A stretch of 64,000 bases of DNA from Candidatus Trichofilum aggregatum. Its GTDB lineage: Bacteria; Chloroflexota; Anaerolineae; Promineifilales; Promineifilaceae. This document shows, piece after piece, positions 9,020 through 18,361 of this stretch. The notes below the pieces were generated by a model. That model searched no databases, was not told the origin of the DNA, and saw only the letters and a program-made list of their open reading frames with translations. Numbering within the stretch: position 1 is the first letter of the stretch; each line of letters opens with the position of its first letter. A program made the translations under genes and the position numbers. The stretch spans positions 41,528 through 105,527 of the forward strand of contig JADJUV010000011.1 in assembly GCA_016716885.1 (NCBI GenBank), read 5' to 3'.

Positions 9020-9714
9020 ATGCAAACGATTGTCGTACAGCGGTTACGGATGCGGTTTAGCAAAGTGGGGCCAACCCGTTTTATTGGTCATTTGGACCTG
9101 GCGCGGACCTTGGAACGGTCGCTTAATCGTGCCCGCATTCCGATGGCCTACACCCAAGGGTTTAACAAACGGATGCGGATGCAGTTGGCGACGGCTTTGC
9201 CCCTGGGATTTACCAGCGATTGTGAGCTGGCGGATTTGTTTCTGCAAGAGCGCATGGCGGTCGATGATGCGCAAGCCCGGTTAAGTAGCAAGATTGCCCC
9301 CGGCCTGATCATTCATGACCTGTGGGAAGTCCCCCTAAAGACGGCCCCGCTACAAAATATGTTGCAGTCAGCCACTTACACGGTGACGGTGCTAGACCCG
9401 GTGGACAGGGGAGAACTGGCTCAAGGCATTGCCGATTTGTTAGCGGCCGCAACCCTGCCCCGGCAACGACGAGATAAAACGTATGATCTGCGGCCGCAAA
9501 TCCTCTCCCTCTCTCTAGATGAAGGAGAAGAACTGGTTTTGCACATGCACCTGTGGCAATTACCCAGCAAAACGGGCCGCCCGGATGAGGTCGCGGCCGC
9601 GCTGGGCCTTGATCTCTGGCCACCCGCATTCACCGCACCACCCTCATCCTGGATGAATCCGACGATCTGAACGAAGCGACTGATAGCCCTATTGAATTAA
9701 ATGACTTGAGTTAG
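9020..9714 (+). CDS. DUF2344 / radical-SAM-linked protein (TIGR03936-like, frameshifted)
   Basis: The protein starts MQTIVVQRLRMRFSKVGPTR and contains RFIGHLDLARTLERSLNRA and YTQGFNKRMRMQLATALPLG, all typical of DUF2344. This domain is usually fused to or encoded beside a radical SAM enzyme and is thought to bind RNA or substrate; no radical SAM gene is visible here. Near 9613 the frame breaks. Restoring one C (GATCCTCTGG) continues it as ATRIHRTTLILDESDD to TAG at 9712. ATG 9020 was chosen over upstream in-frame codons. It carries three GCGGCCGC octamers. Confidence 0.8.
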
Positions 9715-9787
9715 AGCTAGAGGAAAGAGCGAGAGGGAATTACTCTGGAAAACCCCCTAGCTCTAGCTCTGAACTCTAAACTCTAGT
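9713..9787. repeat. CTAGCTCT hairpin repeat (copy 1)
   Basis: AGAGCTAGAGGAAAGAGCGA and the reverse words CTAGCTCTAGCTCTGAACTC form an imperfect hairpin between two genes. A sister copy at 24945-25014 interrupts the dnaE upstream region. Confidence 0.6.
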
Positions 9788-9789
9788 AA

Positions 9790-10668
9790 ATGAGGATGAA
9801 ACCGATTAAATACAGGTGGTTGAAAGGACTCATTCTGTGGCTCTGCCTGCTAGGTTGTGGGGTCAGCCCAGTCTTGATAACACCATCGGCTACCTCACCC
9901 GCCATTGTTTTACCCCCACCCACACCGGTCATCAGCGCGGCCGCGACCGCCACATCCCTTCCCCTTGACACCCCCTTTCCCCCGGACACCGGTTGGCTTC
10001 TCCTGCGACCCGGCCTGGAACAGCGTACCCTTCATCTAACCGACCCAACCACCGGCCAACAGCGTGAAACCATCACCGTTTTGCGCCTCGATCCGGCGTT
10101 TTTTGCCTTTGATATTGGCTACCGTCCCGGTCAGCCGCAAAGCCTGATCGATTGGCAGGCGGAAACGGGTGCCCTACTGGTGGTGAATGGGGGTTATTTC
10201 ACGGAACAACATTTGGCGACGGGGTTGATTATTGTAGCTGGGCAGGCCAGTGGGGTGAGTTATGAAGGGTTTGGCGGCATGGTGGTCATCAATGAAGCGG
10301 GGTTGGCGCTACGTTCCCTGGCGGAACAGCCTTATGATGGTGGGGAAACGATCGCGGCCGCGTTGCAATCCTTCCCTCTGCTGGTTAAACCGGGTGGTGA
10401 ACCGGGTTTCCCCGAAGAAGATTTCCGCACCTCCCGCCGCACAGTGATTGCCCAGGATAACCAGGGGCGGGTGCTATTTCTAGTAGCCCCGCAGGGCACG
10501 TTGACCCTGTTTCAACTGAGCCAGTGGTTGGTCAACAGCGACCTGGATTTGCACATCGCCCTGAATCTGGATGGTGGCGCTTCTACCGGCCTGCTCCTGG
10601 CCGATCCCCCTTTACACGTTACTTCGTTTGACTTGTTACCGGTTGTGATTACGGCAACATCTCGTTAA
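9790..10668 (+). CDS. Phosphodiester glycosidase-family (NAGPA-like) lipoprotein
   Basis: The 292-residue protein has a signal sequence ending in the lipobox-like LCLLGCG, so it is probably anchored outside the membrane. A Pro/Thr/Ala linker follows (residues about 25-70), then the NAGPA/DUF2233 domain with GALLVVNGGYFTEQ, a conserved RRTVIAQ region and the C-terminal signature ALNLDGGASTGL. Family members cleave sugar phosphodiesters. Two in-frame ATGs (9790, 9796) are possible. A GCGGCCGC octamer encodes Ala residues in the linker. Confidence 0.8.
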   Translation: MRMKPIKYRWLKGLILWLCLLGCGVSPVLITPSATSPAIVLPPPTPVISAAATATSLPLDTPFPPDTGWLLLRPGLEQRTLHLTDPTTGQQRETITVLRLDPAFFAFDIGYRPGQPQSLIDWQAETGALLVVNGGYFTEQHLATGLIIVAGQASGVSYEGFGGMVVINEAGLALRSLAEQPYDGGETIAAALQSFPLLVKPGGEPGFPEEDFRTSRRTVIAQDNQGRVLFLVAPQGTLTLFQLSQWLVNSDLDLHIALNLDGGASTGLLLADPPLHVTSFDLLPVVITATSR

Positions 10669-10674
10669 ATCTCG

Positions 10675-10723
10675 TGTTGCGTGGTGCGTATTGCGTGTTT
10701 AGGCTTTCCACGCACCACGCACC
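10675..10723. terminator. GC-rich hairpin between convergent genes
   Basis: GTGCGTGGTGCGT-type arms face each other between the glycosidase gene and nadE. A closely related hairpin stands at 51439-51486. The position suits a bidirectional terminator, but T runs are poor, so it may simply be a repeat. Confidence 0.4.
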
Positions 10724-10731
10724 CCGTCCTC

Positions 10732-11566
10732 TCACGTCCCCCAGTCGCGTAAATAACGAAAATCATGACCCACGGTGCGGCCGCTGATTTTGGGGATGAT
10801 GGGCATGGTGCGTTTGTACTGGGAGCGCTGCATCATCTGTTCCAACCGGCGCACAAGCTCCGGGGCAAACCCTTCGGCCAGCACATCTTCTCGTGTATAC
10901 CGCTCATCTACCATCAATTGAAGCAAGGTATCGGCCTCTTCATAGGTAAAACCAAAGTCGCTCTCATCCGTTTGGCCGGGCACAAGGTCGGCCGAGGGGG
11001 CTTTGTCAATGATGGCGGCGGGCACACCAATGGCACGCGATATTTGCCGCACCTGGGTTTTGTACAGGTCGCCAATAGGATTCACCGCTGAGGCCAAATC
11101 ACCGTAGATGGTTCCATAACCCAGGAGCAACTCCGTTTTGTTGCTGGTTCCTACGACTAGCGCATTCCAGGCGGCTGAACGATCAAAAATGGTCATCATG
11201 CGGGTGCGGGCCATGATGTTACCCTTGCGCAACGGGGTAATCCCTGGTGAAGCGGCAAAAAGAGGCTCCACCATCGGTGTGATCTCGATGGTTTCATGGG
11301 GAATGCCCAGGTCGGTGATGACCAGGCTGGCATGTTCCAGGCTTTCCGGCGAGGAAGCGGCGTAAGGCATCCGCACGGCCAGGACGTTTTCCGGGCCGAG
11401 GGCCTGGACTGCCAAATAACAGGACAACGCCGAATCTATGCCTCCCGGAAAGCCCTAATACGGCCCGGCGGAAACCCGCTTTGTGGATCTCATTACGCAA
11501 AAATTGCACCAAAACGGTGGTCGTTACCTGGACATCAATGGTGAGGTGGTTGGTTTGGATGGTCAT
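10732..11566 (-). CDS. nadE: NH3-dependent NAD+ synthetase (frameshifted)
   Basis: The enzyme amidates deamido-NAD to NAD using ATP. The protein starts MTIQTNHLTIDVQVTTTVLV. The pyrophosphatase loop LSGGIDSAL is split by one surplus G in the run at 11444-11446; removing it joins both frames. Downstream motifs are VGTSNKTELLLGYGTIYGD and KAPSADLVPGQTDESDFG, both diagnostic. No glutaminase domain is present, so it uses ammonia. About 277 residues corrected. Confidence 0.92.
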
Positions 11567-11580
11567 AGTATTTTAAAAGA

Positions 11581-11697
11581 AGTTACACAGAGAGCACAGA
11601 GGTGAAGTTACACAGAGATTCACAGAGAAAAAGCAGGCCCATTTTTAAATCTCTGTGGTTCTCTGTGTCTTCTCCGTGCCCTCTGTGTTCCTCTGTT
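11581..11697. repeat. CACAGAG/CTCTGTG inverted repeat (copy 2)
   Basis: AGTTACACAGAG occurs twice on the left, and CTCTGTG, CTCCGTG and CTCTGTT words lie on the right. It lies upstream of nadE and downstream of sppA, and is close to the element at 1294-1380. Confidence 0.65.
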
Positions 11698-11717
11698 GAT
11701 TCCGGGTTAAGGGAGTG

Positions 11718-13590
11718 TCACCAGAATTTGAGGGTAAAGGGCATGGTAGTTAACGGTTTGCCGTTTAGGGTTTGCCACCGTTCCAGGCTCAACAGTTGGA
11801 GCAGGTCGGTGGCGGCTTCGTAGGGTTGGGGTAGGCGATAATCATGCCCCCGGTCGTAAAAGTTGAGCACGCGCACCTGGTGGTTGTCATCGGTGGGCAG
11901 GTGGGCCAGTTCGGCGGCCTGACGGATGGCGTCGGCGAAGTCGCCGTGGCTGTCCACGAGTTTGTGGCTGAGGGCCTGCCGCCCTGTCCAGACGCGCCCT
12001 TCACACAGGGGGTCTAGTTCGGCGTAGGGAATGTCGCGGCCGCGAGCCACCACCTGCTTAAACTGTCCATACACGGCATCAATGCCTTGCCGGAACACCG
12101 CTCGTTCCTCTTCGTCCATGGGCGTTTCATTGCTCATGAGTCCGGCGTGTTCACCCCGTTTCAGGCTCACACGGTTTACCTGGAGCTTCTTTTCTAGCTC
12201 ACTACTGCTGAGACGCCCCGTGATGACGCCGATGGAGCCGGTGATGGTTCCGGTTTGGGCCATGATGTGGTGCGCGGCCGCGCTGACATAATAACCCCCT
12301 GAGGCGGCTACATTACCCATGTAGACCAGCACCGGTTTCTTTCTGGGCGATGCGTTGAATTTGCCGGGCAATCAAATCTGAGGCCAGGGCCGAACCACCG
12401 GGTGAGTCCACATGGAAGATGAGCGCGCCCATCTCCTCTTGCTCCTCGGCCCGGCGCAGGAGGCGGGTCAGCGTGGCTTCACCGGCGGTGCTACCACCGA
12501 TGAGAGGAATGGGCAGGTCGATGGGGGGGTTGCGGCTCTCACCGGGCATGATAGCCCCTTCCAGGCTGATAACGCCGATAAATTTACTGGTGGTGCGGCG
12601 GAATCTTTCGTGCAGGCCAGCTTCGGCTTCATCCCAGAGTAAGAGACGGGCTTGCGGCCGCGGGGATGGGGAAGAGATTGGGAGACTGGGAGACTGAGAG
12701 ACTGGAGACTCGTCATTGGTTAGTGATTGCTCACTGTTTACTGACGATTCAGTCACGACTGGTTTTTCTGCCAGCCAGTAGACCAGTTCATCTTCATACA
12801 AGAGCGCATCCACCAGGCCATGCTGGCAAATGGCTTCATCGTACAAAGGGGCCTGATCAATGATGGCTTTCATGTCAGCCAGGGTTTTGTTGCGCCCTTC
12901 AGCCATACCGGTTAGCAGTAGGTCAAACTGTTCGTCTAAGAGCCAGCTCATCTGCTCATGCAATTCGGGCGACATTTCCGCTTTGCCTAGCCGGTCATAG
13001 GCTGATTTATAGGGGGAAATTTGTACGACATCGAAGTGCAACCCGGCCAGGGCCAGGCTGTCTTTTAGGAAGGCGACGCTGGTGCGTAAACCGACCACAT
13101 CAAAGGACGCGCTGGGCGGAGCAATGATGCGATCCGCAGCGGTGGCGGCAAAATAATGGGGTAAATCCAGGTAAGGGGTATAAACGATGACCTCTTTGCC
13201 CCGCTCACGCAAGCGCTGAACGGCCCGGCGGAAATTCTGCAAGGTAGCCAGCCCGGCGGAAAAACCCTCAAAGATGAATAGAACCCCTTTCGCATTGCGG
13301 GCATCACCAATTCTCTGGACAATATAGTTAAGCTCTTGTAAGGACAGCGGATCATCACGATAGATGGGCAGTTGCCGTTGCCAGAAACTCCGTGGCGGCC
13401 CAGTTCGCTCTGGCAAGGAGCCACCAATGGGTATGACAATGTAATCTACCTGGGTATCTTGGAGCATACGGAGCTGGTTGCGTAACCAGATGCCTGATTG
13501 TTGCCAACTATCGTAGAGCCACTGCGCGGCCGCGTGCCATTCCTCGCGTAATGCCTTCATCATAGAAGTACGTTCTTGGGGCTGATTCAT
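11718..13590 (-). CDS. sppA: Signal peptide peptidase SppA, tandem S49 type (frameshifted)
   Basis: A protease of the 67-kDa SppA class with two S49 halves. The first half (residues about 40-270) holds the catalytic-lysine region VVQISPYKSAYDRLGKAEMS. The second half holds the serine motif NVAASGGYYVSAAA. One surplus A near 12341 (CAGAAAGAAACC for CAGAAGAAACC) breaks the frame between them. The linker between the halves (12672-12758) is encoded by a repeat tract common elsewhere between genes. I see no N-terminal signal or membrane segment, which is unusual for SppA, so it may act at the cytoplasmic face. Confidence 0.87.
12672..12758. repeat. GAGACTG-type repeat inside sppA
   Basis: The tract reads GGGAGACTGGGAGACTGAGA and is followed by words such as TAGTGATTGCTCACTG. 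It encodes a Ser/Pro-rich linker (PVSQSPSLPISSPSPRP) between the two S49 halves. The same words fill gaps at 36573, 38700 and 41196. Confidence 0.7.
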
Positions 13591-13743
13591 AGATGTCCTG
13601 TATTGCCAATATAACCGGGGGATAACGCCACCCCGCGTTTCATGTGATGATTAAATAACTTGCCAAAACTGCTACCAGTAGCCTGAATGATAGAATACAA
13701 GGGGCAAGGCAGGCAACTTTCAACCTAACCCGGATTATCTTAT

Positions 13744-15592
13744 ATGCCAGATCAGTTAATGCCTTTACCAACTATGATTTTTGCCAGCGCGGCCGACGCG
13801 TCCGAAACCGAACTCCACCAGGCTTTGCATCAGCGGGCGCAACAGCTCAGCCTGTTGAATGACCTGGCGCGTGAATTGACCGGCCTTACCTCTACACAGG
13901 CCATCTATGATTTGGTGACTCAGCAGTTATGGTTGCGTTTTGGCTACTACTCAGTAGAAATTTTCTCGGTGGATGAAGCGCAGGAATGGGTCACTTTGGA
14001 AAGCTGTGCCGGCGCCTATGTCCATTTGATCAAACCGGGAAAGTACCGGCAGAAAATGGGGCAGGGAATCATTGGCACGGCGGCCCAGACGGGCCAGCTT
14101 ATTGTAGCCAATCAGGCCCAACAACATCCGGCCTTTTATTATCTGCAAGGGGCTGAAGTACAGGCTGAACTGGTCGTTCCACTCAGAAGCGGTAACCGAA
14201 TCATTGGGTTGCTGAATGTGGACAGTGAACAACCCGATGTGTTTGCCGAAGCAGATGTCACGCTGATGATGACGTTGTGTGATCAGATGGTGATTGCGCT
14301 GGAGAAAGTTCGTTTGTTTGAGGAGACCACACAACGAGCCGACGAAATGGCCCGACTTTTTGCCGTAGCCCAAGACCTGGCGGCAACCCTTGATACCAGC
14401 GAGCTTCTGCAAAGGATAGTCGTTCACCTTACCGAGGCTATCCAGGCAACCAGCGGTTACCTCGTCAGTTTGAATGACGATGGTGAAAGTGTTACGCTGG
14501 CGGCTGAATATTTGGGGCGAGAAGCCAGCAAATTGGAGATGGTTTCTGATGTAGGGCGAACGTATCGGCTGGCTGATTACCCCATGATGGCGCGAGCTAT
14601 TCGGCAACAGGTTGTTGTAACGGCAGATCGGGATAATCCTGAGTTGGGGGTGGTGGAACGACAGCAGTTGCTTGATTATGGTGTGCAATCGGTGTTGATT
14701 GTGCCCTTTGTGGCCCGCGGCCGCGTACTCGGCGAGGCTGAAATTTGGGAAAGCCGTCATAAACGCCTCTTTACCCCACGAGAAATCAATTTAGTCCAGA
14801 CCATTGCCCAACATGCCGCCAGCGTTATTGACAATGCCCAGCTCTTTGAGCGGATTCAATACCAGGCGCATCATTTGGAAGAACAAGTGGCTACCCGCAC
14901 CATTGAGTTGGTGCAGGCGAATGAGCAGTTACGCCAGGAAATTACCGAACGCCAACGGGCTGAGGAAGCGGTGCAGCTATCTCAGGCCGAACTTAAAGCG
15001 CAAACCGAAGCCTTAGCGCTGGTTAATGCCATTTCCGATACGTTGTACCGCACGCTCAACTATGAAGCGGTGGTGGAGCGGGCGGTGAATGCGCTGGTAA
15101 CTTATGCTCGTTTTCGAGGCGGTGGGGATTTTTGCCCTTAATCAGAGCGAGGGGGTGTTGGAACTATTGGCTTCGCGGAATTTCAGCCCAGCCATGATCA
15201 AGGTGGGCGCAAAAATGCCCCTGCAAGGGAGTTTAGGCGGGGCTGCTGTCCACCAGCGGGAAATGGTTACGAGTGTGGATTTATGGCAGGATGAACGAGT
15301 GTCTGAATCTATCCGGGGGGCGGTGAGCCAACATGATTTGCGGGCGGCTATTTGTCTACCCATTCTGTATCAGACGGAGGTGTTGGGAACGGTTCATCTA
15401 TTATCGGCTGAGTTACCCACTTTGACCCCGTTGAATGATAAAACGCTGATGGCGATTGGCCGCACGATTGGTCTGGCGATGTCTAATGCCCGGTATGTGA
15501 ACCAGATTGAGGCCCAGGTAAGGGAGCGCCAAAAGGTGGAAGCGGCGTTACGCGAGGCGATGGTCGCCTTGGGGCAGAGTGAGGGGTTGTGA
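13744..15592 (+). CDS. Three-GAF-domain signalling protein (frameshifted)
   Basis: GAF domains lie at residues about 40-190, 205-385 and 435-590. They are separated by a coiled coil (HHLEEQVATRTIELVQANEQ), and a second short coiled coil ends the protein. There is no kinase, cyclase or regulator domain, so it looks like a stand-alone sensor or a kinase that lost its output. One surplus T in the run at 15111-15114 breaks the frame; removing it gives ARFEAVGIFALNQSEG. The stop overlaps the GTG start of the next gene (GTGA), so they are translationally coupled. The ligand is unknown. Confidence 0.75.
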
Positions 15593-16548
15593 GTATCCAG
15601 GTGGCCGCGGCCGCGATCACCCCTCGTGTGCTCAACTGGCTCAACCGGAACGCGGCCGCGACCGTTCTCCACGTCTCCTCACACACCTGCAACCTGGTAG
15701 ACCCTCAGGGCGACATCCTCTCCCTCGTCACCCCAGACATCGGACGGGGGCCGTTTGCGCTCGTTGTACCAGTTTCAGGTTTCAAGTTTCAGGTTTCAGG
15801 TTTCAGGGTTCGAGTTTCGAGTTCTACGCCAGCCGCCAGCGTCCAGCCGCCAACGGCTCAAAGTCCCCATTCACCATTCACCATTCACCATTCACCATTC
15901 ACCATTGATCCGTCTCCAGTCTCCAGTCCCCAGTCTCTTAATCTCTCAGTCTCTCAGTCTCCCTGCCTCTCCATTCCCCCCTACCTCATCACCACCGATG
16001 AGGCTGAACTGTGGGAGCCGCGGCCGCGCTGGGACACCATCCGCCCCCATTTAGCCAAAGCCTTGCCCTGGTTACGCCTGGCACTGCTGCGCCACACGCC
16101 GACGCACGCGGCCGCGATCCATCAATTACCCCGCTTCACGTCAGGCATACAAACGTTATGTCAATGCCTGAAACGGCAGGATGAGACCGGCATTACCGAT
16201 GCCACCGAATCTTTGGCCGGTTTTGGGCCAGGGCTGACACCAGCCGGGGATGATGGGCTGATGGGGGTGATGTATGGGGTGTGGGCGACCCAGGCTCAGC
16301 CGGATGAGCCGTTGTTGAGCCGGGTGGTGGCGCAGGCCAGAAAGCGAACAACGACGTTATCAGGGGCGTTTTTGGTCGCGGCCGCGGCGGGGGAAGCGGT
16401 GCAGGCATGGCATGAGCTGGTTCGGGCGATTGGGGAAGGTGAGGGGGAAGGGGTGTACGCGGCCGCGAAGGGTATTCTAGCCATCGGCGACAGCTCTGGG
16501 GCGTGTGCGCTGGCTGGGTTTATGGCGATGGGGGAAACGGGACGGTAA
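15589..16548 (+). CDS. DUF2877 domain protein with repeat-derived insert
   Basis: The 319-residue protein has recognisable DUF2877 parts: NLVDPQGDILSLVTPDIGRG near residue 45 and GFGPGLTPAGDDGLMGVMYG near residue 210, a Gly/Asp-rich signature. Between them, about residues 60-128 are encoded by intergenic-type repeats (GSFRFQ/SGFRFQ-like words, a Thr-Ile-His-His-Ser-Pro-Phe repeat, PVSSPQSLNL), inserted in frame. DUF2877 genes often sit with allantoate or carboxylase genes in other bacteria; nothing similar is nearby. The GTG start overlaps the upstream stop. It carries six GCGGCCGC octamers. Confidence 0.7.
   Translation: MSIQVAAAAITPRVLNWLNRNAAATVLHVSSHTCNLVDPQGDILSLVTPDIGRGPFALVVPVSGFKFQVSGFRVRVSSSTPAASVQPPTAQSPHSPFTIHHSPFTIDPSPVSSPQSLNLSVSQSPCLSIPPYLITTDEAELWEPRPRWDTIRPHLAKALPWLRLALLRHTPTHAAAIHQLPRFTSGIQTLCQCLKRQDETGITDATESLAGFGPGLTPAGDDGLMGVMYGVWATQAQPDEPLLSRVVAQARKRTTTLSGAFLVAAAAGEAVQAWHELVRAIGEGEGEGVYAAAKGILAIGDSSGACALAGFMAMGETGR
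15771..15975. repeat. Direct-repeat tract inside the DUF2877 gene
   Basis: Repeats of TTTCAGGTTTCA type are followed by four CACCATTC units (15866-15905) and then TCTCAGTCTCTCAGTCTCC words. The whole tract stays in frame. Related words are intergenic at 41230-41310. Confidence 0.8.
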
Positions 16549-16566
16549 GAAGATTAGGGCTAACCA

Positions 16567-18333
16567 TCACTCTTCCGGCACACGGATAATGACAACCTTT
16601 TCCGTCTCAAAATCAACATACAGCTCAAAGCTCAAGTATTGCCCATCAAATGACCAACTGGCCCGCCAGATTTGATTTTCGCCATTTACTGTTATGTGAA
16701 TTAACTTGCCCGTTTGCAAATCGTAAACCATCAGATTCGCCAGCGCATCGCGTAGCAGAATTTTGCGGCTGTCAGGTGACCAGAGGAAGGATAGGGGATA
16801 ATAATCGGGTGCTACGGGTATAGCGTTAAGAAGCTGGTTACTCGTCAAATCCAGAAGTTGCAGAGTCGTTAAATCCAGGATGTTGAGTTGTTTGGTTGAT
16901 CCTGGCACGGTGTCCCCGGTTGGCCTTCCTTCCGCATCCAGTAAAAGTTGTCGGGTGGTGTAAAACGCCAGATATTGCCCATCGGGAGAGAATTGTTTGT
17001 CATACCTGGTTGGTAGGGATGGCAACAGGGCCTTGCCACTCACCCGATCCACCAACAACAGGTAATTATTGGACGAATCTGTGTTTTCTGGGGCAGGTAA
17101 TTCTTGTAGGGGTTGGCCGTCACCGCTGATTTCTACAGGGCCAGCGGTCGTTACGGCTATGGTATCGCCGGTGGGGGAGAGGGTGGCGTCCAGGCCAAAG
17201 GGTAAGAAGGGTTGTAGTTGATCGGCGGCGACATCCCACCATTGCAACTGGGATTGGCTTCAACACAGGATTGTCCCTGAAGGCACAGTTCCGGATCAGT
17301 TATTTCCCAGGTTCTGACTAACATCGTATCCGTGCCGGGAAGCCAGCCTAAAAATGCAGAATTAGGGATGGGGCGTTGGTTTATTTGCGGCCGCGGCCGC
17401 GTCAAGAGCAAGACTTCATCCCCATAGACAGAAGGTTCCGGCGAAGTCCAGAGCAAATCCATAGAAACAGCTATGGCCGTGCCATACATACGTATTAGCA
17501 CCCACATAACGAGATGTTGGGCTGAAATAGTTACCCTGTCCATATAAATAGGCCGAAATAACCCCCGTGTAAATGTTGAGTAACTGTCCGGCATAGGTGT
17601 TTCCCCCACTAGCATAAGTAGATAACAATAACGTTTCCCGGTTTATCCAGGTCAAAATCCGTGGGATACGAATGGTGTCAATTTCTGAAACAACGGTGTT
17701 TGCCGTTGTTTGGCCTTGTTGCCACGCCCAGATGGTAGCCGGTCCCCAATCCAATTGCACCCAGTCAGAAAAGTTATTGGCGCCAATACCAACAAAAACG
17801 GCTTGTTGCCCATCTGGTGACCATGTGACATCAACCCCCTCACTGGTGGATAACAGGCCAGGGCAGTAAAAGTCGGTAAAAACCGGCGTTAAAGGGGTGA
17901 AGTCAGGCGCGGCCGCGTAATAAATCGTCCCCGCAGGCGGTAACTCTATTTCACTGGGCCGATACGGGGGGCAGACGGCCAGCAAAACCTCGTTGCTCGT
18001 GGGCGACCAGGACGCTTCACCGTGATCCAGCGTCAGCAAGGGGGTAATGCCTTCCGCCCAAACCGGGGCTGGCAAGGGTGTGGGCAGTCCGTCGGAACGG
18101 GTGGCGGTCGGTATGGGGGTTGGGGTAGCAGAGGGAGTTGTGATGGTTGCGGCCGCGCTCCTGGTTTGGGTCGTTATTGGCGTGGCCGAGGGGGAGAGTG
18201 TGTGTGTGGAAGTGGGGACGGGGCTTGCGGCCGCGATCTCAACCGTTTCTGTGGGTGTCAAGGGAACTGGCCCACACCCTACCAGCCAGAGCAAAACAAA
18301 TAGAAACAGGTAGGAGAACACACTTTTATTCAT
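16567..18333 (-). CDS. Beta-propeller (PD40/TolB-like) lipoprotein 1 (frameshifted)
   Basis: The N-terminus MNKSVFSYLFLFVLLWLVGC ends in a lipobox, followed by a Thr/Pro/Ala-rich stalk to about residue 85 and repeated blade words (DVTWSPDGQQAVFVG, FLWSPDSRKILLRD, ASWSFDGQYLSFEL) typical of PD40 propellers. Two frame changes occur, one between about 17420 and 17520 and one near 17255-17265; each restores blades in the next frame. It stands 28 bases downstream of a paralogue with almost the same signal peptide and leader, so the two arose by tandem duplication. The cargo or partner is unknown. Confidence 0.7.
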
Positions 18334-18361
18334 TTGTCACCGCCATTTAATCGTGATATGG

